From the NCBI RefSeq assembly GCF_030066995.1, contig NZ_JASJAP010000002.1:372001-436000 (forward strand): DNA of 64,000 nt, given 5' to 3'. Under the pieces are notes generated by a model. That model was not told the origin of the DNA. It ran no database searches and saw only the letters and a program-made list of their open reading frames with translations. This DNA comes from Erythrobacter sp. Its GTDB lineage: Bacteria > Pseudomonadota > Alphaproteobacteria > Sphingomonadales > Sphingomonadaceae. This document shows, in pieces, positions 51,919-60,757 of this stretch. Position numbers and translations under genes: made by a program. Position 1 is the first letter of the stretch. The number at the start of each line of letters is the position of its first letter.

Positions 51919-53685
51919 TTATTCATAAGAAAGCTTGGGCTCGACACGCGGATCGCGGGCGACCTCCCAACTGACAACTCCGTTTTCGTCTGTCACCCGG
52001 CGCAGCGCGTTGGCCTTCAACGGAGCGCCAAAGTTGCGGATCCGCGTGTGTCCGAGCGCTTTGAAGTCGTCTTCCATGTCATCGAGGATGGTGCCCTCCT
52101 CGTAAACGACGGTCGGGCCGAACGCCATGATCAACGGGAGGGCCAGCGCGTCCTGGGCCGTCAGGCCGAAGTCCACCACACCGATTATCGAGCGTGCGGT
52201 CTGAACCGGAATGGTGGGTCCACCGGCCGCGCCGACGACGAGCACAACTTCGCCATCGGCGTCGAATACAATCGTCGGCGCCATGGAAGAGCGGGGGCGC
52301 TTGCCGCCTTCGACCCGATTGGCGACGGTCTTGCCGTCGCGCTGTGGCGTCAGGCTGAAATCGGTCAATTCGTTGTTGAGGTAGAAGCCTTCGAAGAACA
52401 GCCCTGAACCGAACGCGCCCTCGATGGTCGAGGTGTAGCTGACCGCGTTCCCTTCCTTGTCCACGACGGAGAAATGCGTGGTGCCTTGCTCATCGGGGCG
52501 GTCACCGGGAGCGAAAGCGATGCTGGTCCCCTCGGGTGTTCCCGGGATGGCCTGTTCAATCGCTTTGTCCGGGCTGATCAGCGCGCTGCGCTGGGCAAGG
52601 TAAGCGGGGTCTATAAGGCCAGCGACCGGGACCGGAACGAAGTCTTCGTCCCCGATGTAAAGGTCGCGGTCGGCGTAGGCGATGCGCTGCGATTCGAGGA
52701 AAAGATGCCAGAATGTCGCGCTGTCAGGGCCAAGGGCGGCAAGGTCGAAGCGTTCGAGCTGTCCGAGGATCTGCGCGACCGCCACTCCTCCAGAAGAAGG
52801 CGGGCCCATGCCGCAAACCCTGTAAACACGGTAGCGCCCGCATACTGGCTCGCGCAGTTTGGCGGTGTAGGCGTCGATATCGGCTTCGGTCATGAGGCCG
52901 TCTTGCGGGGTCTCCTGGGCGACATAATTCGCCAGACGCTCGGCCATTGCGAAATACAAATAGCGTGGTCCAGCGGAGGCAAGCGATTCAAGCGTTCGCG
53001 CGAAATCTGGATTGGTCACGATAGCGCCCACCGGCAGCGGTTCTCCGCTCTCGCGGAAGAAGATCGCCTTCGCCTCCGGGCTCTTGTCGGCGCGGCCCTT
53101 TGAACGCGAAAGGGATTCGTTCAGTCTTCGGTTCATCCGAAAGCCGTCTCGAGCAAGCCGAATGGCGGGCTGGAACAGCTCGGCCCACTCCAGCTTCCCG
53201 TGCAGCGCATGGGCCTTGGCAGCGAGCGCCACGTTGCCGGGCACCCCGACGCTAAGGCCGGAAATCACGCGCTTGTCGCGCGGCAGGCGCTCCCCTTGTA
53301 CATCGAGGAAGCGCGTGGGCGTTGCCGCGGCGGGCGCGGTTTCGCGCCCATCGATCGTGATGACTCCACTCTTGTCGGCATGGACCAGAAATCCCCCGCC
53401 GCCAACGCCAGAGCTTTGCGGCTCGACAACCGTGAGGGCGAGCATCACCGCTATGGCGGCGTCGGTCGCCGATCCGCCCTTTGCGAGAATCTCCTCGCCG
53501 GCAGCCTGCGCGCGCGGATCCGCCGCGCTGACCGCTCCGTTTCCGCGATTCTCCTCTGTTCTTGGCAAAGTGTCGGCGGAAGCGCCTCGAATGGCGTCGC
53601 TCGGGGCGCAGCCCGAGACCGAAACCAGGAGGCCAACGACAAGACACAGCAACGCGGTGGGCTTTAGGGAAGTACGCTCAATCAT
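51919..53685 (-). CDS. ggt: Gamma-glutamyltransferase, lipoprotein form
   Basis: Ggt cleaves or transfers the gamma-glutamyl group of glutathione outside the cytoplasm. The 588-residue precursor has a lipobox (VSVSGC), suggesting envelope anchoring. The N-terminal large subunit includes ATDAAIAVMLALTVVEPQSSGVGGGGF. The self-cleavage and nucleophile Thr lies in DEQGTTHFSVVD near residue 400, and RPRSSMAPTIVF with GGPTIP follow. All family motifs are present. Confidence 0.93.
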   Translation of the reverse strand: MIERTSLKPTALLCLVVGLLVSVSGCAPSDAIRGASADTLPRTEENRGNGAVSAADPRAQAAGEEILAKGGSATDAAIAVMLALTVVEPQSSGVGGGGFLVHADKSGVITIDGRETAPAAATPTRFLDVQGERLPRDKRVISGLSVGVPGNVALAAKAHALHGKLEWAELFQPAIRLARDGFRMNRRLNESLSRSKGRADKSPEAKAIFFRESGEPLPVGAIVTNPDFARTLESLASAGPRYLYFAMAERLANYVAQETPQDGLMTEADIDAYTAKLREPVCGRYRVYRVCGMGPPSSGGVAVAQILGQLERFDLAALGPDSATFWHLFLESQRIAYADRDLYIGDEDFVPVPVAGLIDPAYLAQRSALISPDKAIEQAIPGTPEGTSIAFAPGDRPDEQGTTHFSVVDKEGNAVSYTSTIEGAFGSGLFFEGFYLNNELTDFSLTPQRDGKTVANRVEGGKRPRSSMAPTIVFDADGEVVLVVGAAGGPTIPVQTARSIIGVVDFGLTAQDALALPLIMAFGPTVVYEEGTILDDMEDDFKALGHTRIRNFGAPLKANALRRVTDENGVVSWEVARDPRVEPKLSYE

Positions 53686-53696
53686 GGCGCGTACCG

Positions 53697-54749
53697 CTAT
53701 TCGCTTCCAACGGCCTGTGCAACGCTTGCAAAGCCGTCGCGGCGCATCAGACGCTCGATTCCGCGAGCGATGCGCGCGCCAAGGCCCGGCCCTTCATAAA
53801 CCATCGCGGAATAAAGCTGGACGAGGCTCGCGCCCGCCCTGATCCGTTCCCATGCGTGTTCCGCGGTCGCGATCCCGCCCACACCTACGAGCGGGATCTG
53901 GCCTCCCGTCGCCTTTCGAAAGTCCCGCACCCGTTCGAGCGCGAGTGGCCGCAGGGGAGCCCCGCTCAGCCCGCCGGTTTCGCCAGCGTGCCGCGACGCC
54001 AGTTCCGGGCGGGAAATGGTCGTGTTCGATACGATGAGCGCGCCCAGCCCTTTCTCAAGCGCAAGACGCGCTATCGCGTCAATGTCGGAGGGTTGAAGAT
54101 CGGGCGCGACTTTCAGGAAGATGGGAGGCGGCGCATCCGCCGCCACCTCGTCCCGCGCGGAAACCACACCATCAATCAGCGCTGAGAGCGCGCTTTCGTC
54201 CTGAAGCGCGCGCAGGCCGGGGGTGTTGGGGCTTGAGACGTTGACCGCCAGATAGCTTGCGTAAGGCGTCATCCGGCGGGCCATGGTCGCATAGTCGGCG
54301 ATACGGTCCTCGGAATCCTTGTTGGCGCCGATATTGACGCCAACTATTCCGGGCCTTCGCGCGCGAGCCTTCAGCCGCTCCTCCGCTTTCGCGGCGCCCG
54401 CATTGTTGAACCCCATACGATTTATCACCGCCTGATCTTCGACAAGGCGAAAGAGCCTCGGCCTGGGGTTCCCGGACTGGGGACGCGGTGTGATGGATCC
54501 GACTTCGGTAAAGCCAAAGCCAAGACCCAGCAGGGCGTCCGGCACTTCCGCGTCTTTGTCGAACCCTGCCGCGACCCCCACTGGGTTGGGGAAGGTAATG
54601 CCCGCCACCTCTATCCGGGTTGCGCCGGTCGTCGCCGGCAAGGAACCCAGGCTGCGTTTCGGCAAGGCCTTGAGGCCCGCGATGGCCAGACGGTGACCAG
54701 TCTCCGAATCGAGCGTGAAGAGCGCGGGGCGCGCGAGGCGAAAGAGCAT
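53697..54749 (-). CDS. pyrD: Dihydroorotate dehydrogenase (quinone), class 2
   Basis: PyrD oxidises dihydroorotate to orotate in pyrimidine synthesis and passes electrons to quinone at the membrane. The 350-residue protein has the class 2 N-terminal helix region (FRLARPALFTLDSETGHRLA) and GVAAGFDKDAEVPDALLGLGFGFTEVG. The substrate site NRMGFNNAGA is present, as is NVSSPNTPGLR with the catalytic Ser nearby. It lies directly upstream of ggt (11-bp gap). Confidence 0.95.
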   Translation of the reverse strand: MLFRLARPALFTLDSETGHRLAIAGLKALPKRSLGSLPATTGATRIEVAGITFPNPVGVAAGFDKDAEVPDALLGLGFGFTEVGSITPRPQSGNPRPRLFRLVEDQAVINRMGFNNAGAAKAEERLKARARRPGIVGVNIGANKDSEDRIADYATMARRMTPYASYLAVNVSSPNTPGLRALQDESALSALIDGVVSARDEVAADAPPPIFLKVAPDLQPSDIDAIARLALEKGLGALIVSNTTISRPELASRHAGETGGLSGAPLRPLALERVRDFRKATGGQIPLVGVGGIATAEHAWERIRAGASLVQLYSAMVYEGPGLGARIARGIERLMRRDGFASVAQAVGSE

Positions 54750-54882
54750 GTTCAGCCCCTATCGCATGGCGGCCGTCTGCAAAAGACAGCGTTTGGCTCG
54801 GTTCGGGGCGCGCGATGACGCTGCCTCAGGGCCAGTTTTTTCGGGCAAACGCGACGCCCTGTCAGTTTCATACAATTTTCGG

Positions 54883-54990
54883 AGCCGGGCTCTGGGTAGA
54901 ACGCCCCCGCGACCCGAAGGGCTCGGAGCAGCTTTGCGAAGAGTTCCTCAACTCAAAGGGCGGCCCCACTTTGCGGGCCGCCCCTTTTTT
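54883..54990 (+). ncRNA. Possible small RNA between pyrD and the AraC gene
   Basis: No plus-strand gene lies before the strong plus-strand terminator here, so an independent transcript is likely. A TACAAT -10-like element at 54871-54876 would start an RNA of about 108 nt. Visible stems are GAGCC (54882-54886) with GGCTC (54920-54924) and, inside it, GGGT (54894-54897) with ACCC (54912-54915). GAGTT (54941-54945) pairs with AACTC (54950-54954), and the terminator stem follows. No good -35 element was found and no known RNA family was matched. The rest of the 54750-55270 gap holds no convincing gene. Confidence 0.45.
54958..54990 (+). terminator. Strong orphan rho-independent terminator
   Basis: GGGCGGCCC at 54958-54966 pairs perfectly with GGGCCGCCC at 54975-54983, followed by six T at 54985-54990. 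It acts on the plus strand. The minus-strand side has only three T, so it is not a terminator for a minus-strand gene. Confidence 0.85.
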
Positions 54991-55270
54991 CCTCACCTGG
55001 TTTTGACGCGGGCGCGTCACAGCGTGCCGCCGTTTCACACGCGAATACTCTTTTCGCGTTGTGATCGCTCACGATTTTGATGTATTGCCTGTGTCAGGCG
55101 CACCGGGGCGCGTCATCGTCCTGAGTGCGCCGGATATTCTGGTCGCAACAGGGCACTTGAGAATCTGAAATGCGTTGCTCCCGTCGTCAGGCTGGCCTTG
55201 CGCTTGCGAAATGCGCTCGCGTGCCCCGCGTTTGCGTGTGGAGATTTTCTGCGTCGCAGGGTCGTCGCCC

Positions 55271-56161
55271 GTGACAAACGCCCTTCCCCAACACGAACCG
55301 CAACTGGAGTTGATCTCAGCGTCGCCCGACATGCTCGATCTTGTCCACACGCTTTTCGTGATGCGTGCGGGAAAGGGAGAAACCCGATCCGTCTTGCCGG
55401 CCTATTCCGCCCAGCTTCTGAGCTTTGTCGCGGGCCGTGTCGAAATGCAGTTTCCCGAGAGGGAGGCTCGGCGCTCCAGCGATATCACGCTGAAGGCGCC
55501 GATGCTGCGGGCCGCGCCGATGATCCTGGACGGGCCGGTTCTCAGCGTCGGCGCCTCGTTCACTCCCTTGGGATGGGCGACGTTTTCGGGCCTCGCCGCC
55601 GACAAGACGCACGACACCGCCTTTCCTGCCGACACTCTCATCGCCGATGAGGCCCTCTCGGCGGTCAAGGCCGCGTTGCCAGAGTGCCGATCCGGCGCGA
55701 TCTCGCCCGAAGCCTACAGCCGCGTCATCGAGGATATGATCCGAACGGTGTGCGCATCCCCGCAACGCCAGCCGCGCGCAGACCACCGTGAGCTTGTCCG
55801 CGCTATCGACGCGTGGCTTGCCAGCGCGTTCAACCCCTCGATCAAGACCTTGTACGACAGCGTGGAGCTGGGCCAGCGTCAGGTCCAGCGTCTGTGTCGG
55901 CGCTACTTTGGCGTCCCACCGGCCCAGCTGATCAAGCGATACCGCGCGATCCGGGCGGCCATGCTGTTGGCGCATGACGATCTGTCCGACGATTTGCGGG
56001 ACGAGGTCCTGGAAGCCTATTTCGATCAGGCCCATCTGATCAACGATGTGCGCCGCTACACCGGACGCACTCCGCGCAGCCTGACGCGCGAACCGCTTGC
56101 GCAGGACATGCTGGATCCCGACGGGCATGGGCGCTCGGGCAAACGGCTGCGCGACAGCTAA
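55271..56161 (+). CDS. AraC family transcriptional regulator
   Basis: This 296-residue protein has an N-terminal DUF6597-like or cupin-like effector region (GRVEMQFPEREARRSSDITLKAPM). A C-terminal AraC HTH pair spans about residues 185-280 (SIKTLYDSVELGQRQVQRLCRRYFGVPPAQLIKRYRAIRAAMLL, then FDQAHLINDVRRYTGRTPRSL). The GTG at 55271 with CAGGG upstream is preferred, and an ATG at 55208 is possible. The effector and targets are unknown. It is followed by a 180-bp gap and the SUF operon. Confidence 0.83.
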   Translation: MTNALPQHEPQLELISASPDMLDLVHTLFVMRAGKGETRSVLPAYSAQLLSFVAGRVEMQFPEREARRSSDITLKAPMLRAAPMILDGPVLSVGASFTPLGWATFSGLAADKTHDTAFPADTLIADEALSAVKAALPECRSGAISPEAYSRVIEDMIRTVCASPQRQPRADHRELVRAIDAWLASAFNPSIKTLYDSVELGQRQVQRLCRRYFGVPPAQLIKRYRAIRAAMLLAHDDLSDDLRDEVLEAYFDQAHLINDVRRYTGRTPRSLTREPLAQDMLDPDGHGRSGKRLRDS

Positions 56162-56252
56162 TCGCGGCGTTCGAGGCCCTCGGAGCAGGGGGTTTCGTTC
56201 ATGAAGTACATCCACAAACCCACGATTTTCCGGCCTTTCGCAGCGTTGTGTG

Positions 56253-56308
56253 TTGAAATCGGATCAAATCGCGCGTATTTGAAATCCGACTCATTCGCTC
56301 CGATTTAA
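56253..56308 (+). promoter_or_regulatory. Repeated TTGAAATCSGA motifs upstream of the SUF operon
   Basis: TTGAAATCGGA at 56253-56263 and TTGAAATCCGA at 56279-56289 are direct repeats 26 bp apart. TCCGATTTAA at 56299-56308 is a related inverted copy. The TTGAAA parts could be -35 boxes with weak -10 sequences 17 bp on (TATTTG and GATTTA). The arrangement fits an autoregulated promoter of the Rrf2 regulator gene that follows. Confidence 0.45.
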
Positions 56309-56341
56309 GAACCGTTCGCAACAACAGGTGTTTGCCAGGCC

Positions 56342-56794
56342 ATGCGCCTCTCCAATCTTGCCGATTACGCCGTCATCACCATGAGCCAGGCCGCGGCCCA
56401 TTGCGGCGATGGGCGGGTGAGCGCGGCGGAACTGGCGAGCGAGACCGGCCTGCCCGTGCCCACGGTGCAGCGGCTGGTCTCCAAGCTCACCGCGGCGGGC
56501 CTGTTGCGCTCGGTGCGCGGAGCCAAGGGCGGCCTCCAGCTCGGGCGACCGGCGGCGGCCATCACGGTGGCCGATATCGTCGAAGCGGTGGAGGGGCCGA
56601 TCGCGCTCACCGCCTGCATCGATAACGGCGCGTGCGACTACGAGGCGGGCTGCAACATGAAGGCGCACTGGCCGATCATCAACACCGCGCTGCGCGGCGC
56701 GCTCGCCGGCATCACGCTCGAGACGCTGCGCGCTCCGGCCAAGGCGAGTTCACGCATCCCAGATATCCTTTCTCCGAAAGAAGAAGCGGCATGA
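56342..56794 (+). CDS. IscR-like Rrf2 regulator of the SUF operon
   Basis: Rrf2 regulators sense Fe-S cluster supply. The 150-residue protein has an N-terminal winged helix ([34 protein letters not shown]). Three cysteines at 92, 98 and 104 ([14 protein letters not shown]) have the same numbering and spacing as E. coli IscR. The IscR cluster ligand His107 is replaced by Lys, with a His at 109. The stop overlaps the sufB start (ATGA), so it heads the operon and probably controls it. Confidence 0.9.
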   Translation: MRLSNLADYAVITMSQAAAHCGDGRVSAAELASETGLPVPTVQRLVSKLTAAGLLRSVRGAKGGLQLGRPAAAITVADIVEAVEGPIALTACIDNGACDYEAGCNMKAHWPIINTALRGALAGITLETLRAPAKASSRIPDILSPKEEAA

Positions 56795-58299
56795 CCGACA
56801 ATATTGATCTGACACCAGCCGATACGCAAGAAGCTGTAATAGACGCCGACGCCCGCGAAGCGGCGGCCAGTGCGGCCGAATACGAGCACGGCTGGTCGGC
56901 CGATATCGACACCGAGTTTGCCGAAAAGGGTCTCAACGAAGACACGGTCCGCTTTATCAGCGCCAAGAAGGGCGAACCCGAATGGATGCTCGACTGGCGC
57001 CTCAAGGCCTTCCGCCTGTGGCAGGAGATGGAAGAGCCCGACTGGGCCAAGGTCGGCTATCCGCCGATCGACTATCAGGACGCCTATTATTACGCCGCGC
57101 CCAAGAAGAAGCCGACGCTAAAATCGCTCGATGAGCTCGATCCCGAGATCAAGGCGGTCTACGACAAGCTCGGCATTCCGGTGGCAGAGCAGGAAGTGCT
57201 CGCCGGGGTCGAAGGCGCGCGCAAGGTGGCGGTGGACGCAGTGTTCGACAGCGTCAGCGTCGCCACCACTTTCCGCGAGGAACTGCAAAAGGCGGGCGTG
57301 ATCTTCCTCTCGATTTCTGAGGCGATCAAGGACCACCCGGAGCTGGTCAAAAAGTGGCTGGGCCGTGTGGTGCCGACGCGCGACAATTACTTTGCCTGTC
57401 TCAACTCGGCGGTCTTCTCCGACGGTACCTTCGTCTACGTACCCGAAGGCGTGCGCTGCCCGATGGAGCTTTCGACCTATTTCCGCATCAACGCGGAAAA
57501 TACCGGCCAGTTCGAACGCACTTTGATCGTCGCCGAGAAGGGCTCTTACGTCAGCTATCTCGAAGGCTGCACCGCGCCGATGCGCGATGAAAACCAGCTG
57601 CACGCCGCCGTGGTCGAACTGGTCGCGATGGAAGACGCCGAGATCAAATATTCGACCGTCCAGAACTGGTATCCGGGCAATTCCGAAGGCGTGGGCGGGA
57701 TCTACAACTTCGTCACCAAACGCGGCCTTTGCCAGGGCGATCGCTCCAAGATCAGCTGGACGCAGGTCGAAACCGGCAGCGCGGTGACGTGGAAATATCC
57801 AAGCTGCGTGCTGAACGGCGAAGACAGCGTGGGCGAATTTTATTCCGTTGCGGTTACAAATAACTTCCAACAGGCCGATACAGGAACCAAAATGGTTCAT
57901 AACGGCAAGGGATCGCGCTCGACGATCATCTCGAAGGGGATCAGCGCGGGCAAATCCTCCAACACCTATCGCGGCCTCGTGCGCGTCGGCCCCAAAGCCG
58001 AAGGCGTGCGCAACTTCACCCAGTGCGACAGCCTGCTGCTTGGCGATGAGTGCGGCGCACACACCGTGCCCTATATCGAGGTGAAGAACCCCGGCGCGCA
58101 GATCGAGCACGAGGCGACCACGAGCAAGATCAGCGACGAACAGATGTTCTACGCCCAGCAACGCGGGCTCGACGAAGAGGAAGCGGTGGCGCTGATCGTC
58201 AACGGCTTTGCCAAGGATGTGCTGAAAGAACTGCCGATGGAATTTGCGGTCGAGGCTCAGAAGCTCTTGGCGATCTCGCTTGAGGGGAGTGTGGGGTGA
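56791..58299 (+). CDS. sufB: Fe-S cluster assembly protein SufB
   Basis: SufB is the scaffold of the SufBCD complex. The 502-residue protein has the full SufB length and motifs: [75 protein letters not shown] and the C-terminal [25 protein letters not shown], with the conserved Cys region. The start is coupled to the regulator. Confidence 0.97.
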   Translation: MTDNIDLTPADTQEAVIDADAREAAASAAEYEHGWSADIDTEFAEKGLNEDTVRFISAKKGEPEWMLDWRLKAFRLWQEMEEPDWAKVGYPPIDYQDAYYYAAPKKKPTLKSLDELDPEIKAVYDKLGIPVAEQEVLAGVEGARKVAVDAVFDSVSVATTFREELQKAGVIFLSISEAIKDHPELVKKWLGRVVPTRDNYFACLNSAVFSDGTFVYVPEGVRCPMELSTYFRINAENTGQFERTLIVAEKGSYVSYLEGCTAPMRDENQLHAAVVELVAMEDAEIKYSTVQNWYPGNSEGVGGIYNFVTKRGLCQGDRSKISWTQVETGSAVTWKYPSCVLNGEDSVGEFYSVAVTNNFQQADTGTKMVHNGKGSRSTIISKGISAGKSSNTYRGLVRVGPKAEGVRNFTQCDSLLLGDECGAHTVPYIEVKNPGAQIEHEATTSKISDEQMFYAQQRGLDEEEAVALIVNGFAKDVLKELPMEFAVEAQKLLAISLEGSVG

Positions 58300-58322
58300 T
58301 CGGCGCTCTGTCATCGTTCGAC

Positions 58323-58352
58323 CGTCATGCTGAACTTGTTTCAGCATCCATC
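58323..58352 (+). repeat. REP-like hairpin element, arm 1
   Basis: A 30-bp unit between sufB and the next gene. It contains the stem ATGCTGAA / TTCAGCAT around CTTGT. It is a near-perfect inverted copy of the unit at 58384-58413. The four differing bases are paired changes that preserve the stem. Confidence 0.75.
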
Positions 58353-58383
58353 TCCCGCTCAACCCTCGTGGTTGGTTCCTTGG

Positions 58384-58413
58384 GATGGACCCTGAAACAA
58401 GTTCAGGGTGACG
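58384..58413 (-). repeat. REP-like hairpin element, arm 2
   Basis: Inverted partner of the unit at 58323-58352. On the minus strand it folds as ACCCTGAA / TTCAGGGT around CTTGT. Together the two form an 91-bp head-to-head REP pair, probably one of many in the genome. Confidence 0.75.
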
Positions 58414-58444
58414 AAGGCGCGATTTCATTTAGGGGGGCATTGGC

Positions 58445-58759
58445 GTGATTTTCAGCGCGATAGCCGGATGGTTTGTGCGAAGACTGTGGCCGAATGGGGT
58501 GCTGATCGCCGTCGCGATAGCTCTGGCAAATTCGTTCATCCAATTCTTTAGAACCGAAGCGACGAACTCGAACCGCGTGTTGATGGGTGACATGCCATAT
58601 CCAAATGGCGTCGAAATCGTAGCTGCGGGCTTTCTCATCGATGCGCTTATAAATGTCGCCATCTTCGCGATTGTTTGGACGATTCGGAGAAAGATTAAGC
58701 CACATTCGACCGAAGCTTCGAGTGATGACCATTCTGCTAGTGAGAGTTTGGAGCGGTGA
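58445..58759 (+). CDS. Two-helix membrane protein in the SUF operon
   Basis: This 104-residue protein has two membrane helices (about residues 14-35 and 56-81) and a charged Ser-rich tail. No family was recognised. The GTG start has AGGGGGG about seven bases upstream, and the stop overlaps the next start. It lies between sufB and sufC, after the REP pair, and looks like an inserted accessory gene. Confidence 0.6.
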   Translation: MIFSAIAGWFVRRLWPNGVLIAVAIALANSFIQFFRTEATNSNRVLMGDMPYPNGVEIVAAGFLIDALINVAIFAIVWTIRRKIKPHSTEASSDDHSASESLER

Positions 58760-58947
58760 CCACCCCCAAATTCCAGGTCGGCGACGTTGTGCGCCTCAAG
58801 TCTGGCGGCCCGCTGATGACCGTTCAGCAGGCCACCTACGCCGACAACATCGTGTGCACGTGGTTCGGCGAAAACAACAAGCGCCTGTCCGAAGGGTTTC
58901 ATCCCCGCACGCTTCAATCCGTCGGGCCGGAGGCGATCAATGACTGA
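58756..58947 (+). CDS. YodC family protein (DUF2158)
   Basis: This 63-residue protein has the DUF2158 pattern KFQVGDVVRLKSGGPLMTVQQ, then IVCTWFGENNKRLSEGFHPRTLQ. These small proteins have no established function. GTG start, overlapping the previous stop (GTGA). The next gene starts before its stop. Confidence 0.85.
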   Translation: MTTPKFQVGDVVRLKSGGPLMTVQQATYADNIVCTWFGENNKRLSEGFHPRTLQSVGPEAIND

Positions 58948-59437
58948 GCGCAAACCGGATCGCGCCACTCTGGGCCTCAAGGCCGACTCGGACGCCGCCC
59001 CGAACCTCAACAAGAAGGGGCGCGGCTGGAAGATTTCGGACAAGCGCCTTGATGAGCTGCACGATCGCGCGCGCGAGATGCGCCGGTTCGCGTCTCCCGC
59101 GAACAAGGCGCTCGCCGCCCGTTTTGCGGGTGCGGATCTGGGGCGTTACACCTTCAAGCGCTATGCGGTGGTGGGCAGCGCCATCGTCGACTTCAATTGC
59201 CACAATCTCGGCATGGCGATCATGATCGACGAGGAAGACGCCGACGAAGCCCTCTCGAAACGCCGCGACAAGAGCCTCGAAGCGGTCGGCATCCGTGTCA
59301 TGCGCATCCGGGCCAGCGACATTCTTGAGAACATGGACGCGGTGCTTGAGCGCATTGCCGCAGGGATGCGGATGCGGATCGCGGACAAACAGGCGGCTCG
59401 GCAGGCGGCGCGCCGCGCCTCCGCGAGCGAACGCTGA
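58940..59437 (+). CDS. DUF559-like endonuclease-fold protein
   Basis: This 165-residue protein has the DUF559/Vsr-like core at about residues 50-145: ASPANKALAARF, YTFKRYAVVGSAIVDFNCHNLGMAIMIDEED, SKRRDKSLEAVGIRVMRIRASDILENMDAVLERI. The VDF and IDE acidic residues of the PD-(D/E)xK fold are present. The usual leading E-x-x-LW is replaced by NKALA. Activity is uncertain. It overlaps the YodC gene. Confidence 0.75.
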   Translation: MTERKPDRATLGLKADSDAAPNLNKKGRGWKISDKRLDELHDRAREMRRFASPANKALAARFAGADLGRYTFKRYAVVGSAIVDFNCHNLGMAIMIDEEDADEALSKRRDKSLEAVGIRVMRIRASDILENMDAVLERIAAGMRMRIADKQAARQAARRASASER

Positions 59438-59465
59438 CTTTTTTGACTGAAGAGAGACCTTTACG

Positions 59466-60002
59466 ATGCTTCTAACCTCCCTTGCCCTGGCGATCAGCCT
59501 GCAGAGTAGCGGCGAGACCCTGACCGCCATTCGCAACGATGACCCGGAAACCTGGACGGTCGAATATCCGCGCGTGCTCCGGCCGTTTGTCGTGGAATAC
59601 CGCCAGTGCCTCAACGTCTCCGATCGGCGCGTGACCGGTGAGGCGGATTTCGAGGTTCAGCATCGCGCCGATATTCCGCGCTGCGCCGAAACCCTTGAGA
59701 GCGTTGTCGCCCGTTCGAACGAGACGATGGCCAGCTCCAAGACGCGTATCGGCCCCGAAGAGGTCGATCAGCTTTTCCGCGATATCGGGCTGATCCACGT
59801 CGCGCGCGGGCGCGATTTCGATCAGCAATTTAGGGAGCGCGTCGATGCTACAATCGCTGGCCGGGCGGCGTATGAAGAGAACAAGCCCAAGGGTCTGGTG
59901 CTCGATCTTGTCGATGGTTCCGTCGTGCAGGCACGCGCGGACCTGGAGCGCACCGAAGATGAGGCCGGCGCGGGCAGCGGCCAGAGCAAGGGTATCGAGT
60001 GA
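59466..60002 (+). CDS. Secreted hypothetical protein upstream of sufC
   Basis: This 178-residue protein has a short hydrophobic leader (LLTSLALAISLQ). A soluble region with two cysteines follows (YRQCLNVS, DIPRCAET), then an acidic tail. No family was recognised. Its stop overlaps the sufC start, so translation is coupled to the SUF machinery. Confidence 0.65.
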   Translation: MLLTSLALAISLQSSGETLTAIRNDDPETWTVEYPRVLRPFVVEYRQCLNVSDRRVTGEADFEVQHRADIPRCAETLESVVARSNETMASSKTRIGPEEVDQLFRDIGLIHVARGRDFDQQFRERVDATIAGRAAYEENKPKGLVLDLVDGSVVQARADLERTEDEAGAGSGQSKGIE

Positions 60003-60757
60003 TGCTGAAAATCGAAAATCTCCACGCCAACGTCGCCGACAAACCCATTCTCAAGGGCCTCGACCTGGAGGTGGCCGCGGGCGAAGTGCACGCCATCATG
60101 GGGCCCAACGGCGCGGGCAAATCGACCCTTGCGAACGTGCTGGGCGGCAAGCCGGGTTATGACGTGAGCGCGGGCTCGGCGCAGTTCATGGGGCAAGATC
60201 TGTTCGAACTCGATCCGCATGAGCGCGCCGCGGCCGGGCTGTTCCTGGGCTTTCAGTATCCGGTCGAGATACCCGGCGTCTCCAATGTCCAGTTTCTGCG
60301 CGAAGCGCTGAACTCGCAGCGCAAGCAGCGGGGGCAAGAGCCGCTTTCCGGCGGTGAGTTCCTGAAGCTCGCCAAGGAAAAGGCGGGGCTGCTCAAGATG
60401 GATATGGAAATGCTCAAGCGGCAGGTGAATGTCGGCTTTTCGGGCGGCGAGAAGAAGCGCGCGGAGATGGTCCAGATGGGCATTCTCGAGCCCCGGTTCG
60501 CCGTTCTCGACGAGACCGATAGCGGGCTCGATATCGATGCGCTGCGGATTGTGGGCGAGGGGATCAACGCGATCATGCGCGGCGCGGACAAGGGTGTTCT
60601 GCTGATCACGCATTACCAGCGGCTGCTCGACGTGGTGAAGCCCGATCGGGTGAGCATCCTTGCCGATGGCCGCATCGTCCAGACCGGCGGGCCGGAGCTA
60701 GCGCTGCGGCTTGAGGCCGAGGGCTATGACGCGGTGATGGCCGAGGTCGCGGCTTGA
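60002..60757 (+). CDS. sufC: Fe-S cluster assembly ATPase SufC
   Basis: SufC is the ABC-type ATPase that drives the SufBCD scaffold. The 251-residue protein has Walker A MGPNGAGKSTLANVLGG, the signature VGFSGGEKKRAEM, Walker B FAVLDETDSGLD and the switch His in LLITHYQRLL. The ATG at 60002 is preferred over the GTG at 59999. Confidence 0.97.
   Translation: MLKIENLHANVADKPILKGLDLEVAAGEVHAIMGPNGAGKSTLANVLGGKPGYDVSAGSAQFMGQDLFELDPHERAAAGLFLGFQYPVEIPGVSNVQFLREALNSQRKQRGQEPLSGGEFLKLAKEKAGLLKMDMEMLKRQVNVGFSGGEKKRAEMVQMGILEPRFAVLDETDSGLDIDALRIVGEGINAIMRGADKGVLLITHYQRLLDVVKPDRVSILADGRIVQTGGPELALRLEAEGYDAVMAEVAA

Noticed and set aside
54815..55006. 63-codon open frame over the orphan terminator
   Set aside because: It runs through the terminator stem, lacks a ribosome binding site and has no plausible protein features. 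A non-coding RNA is the better reading.
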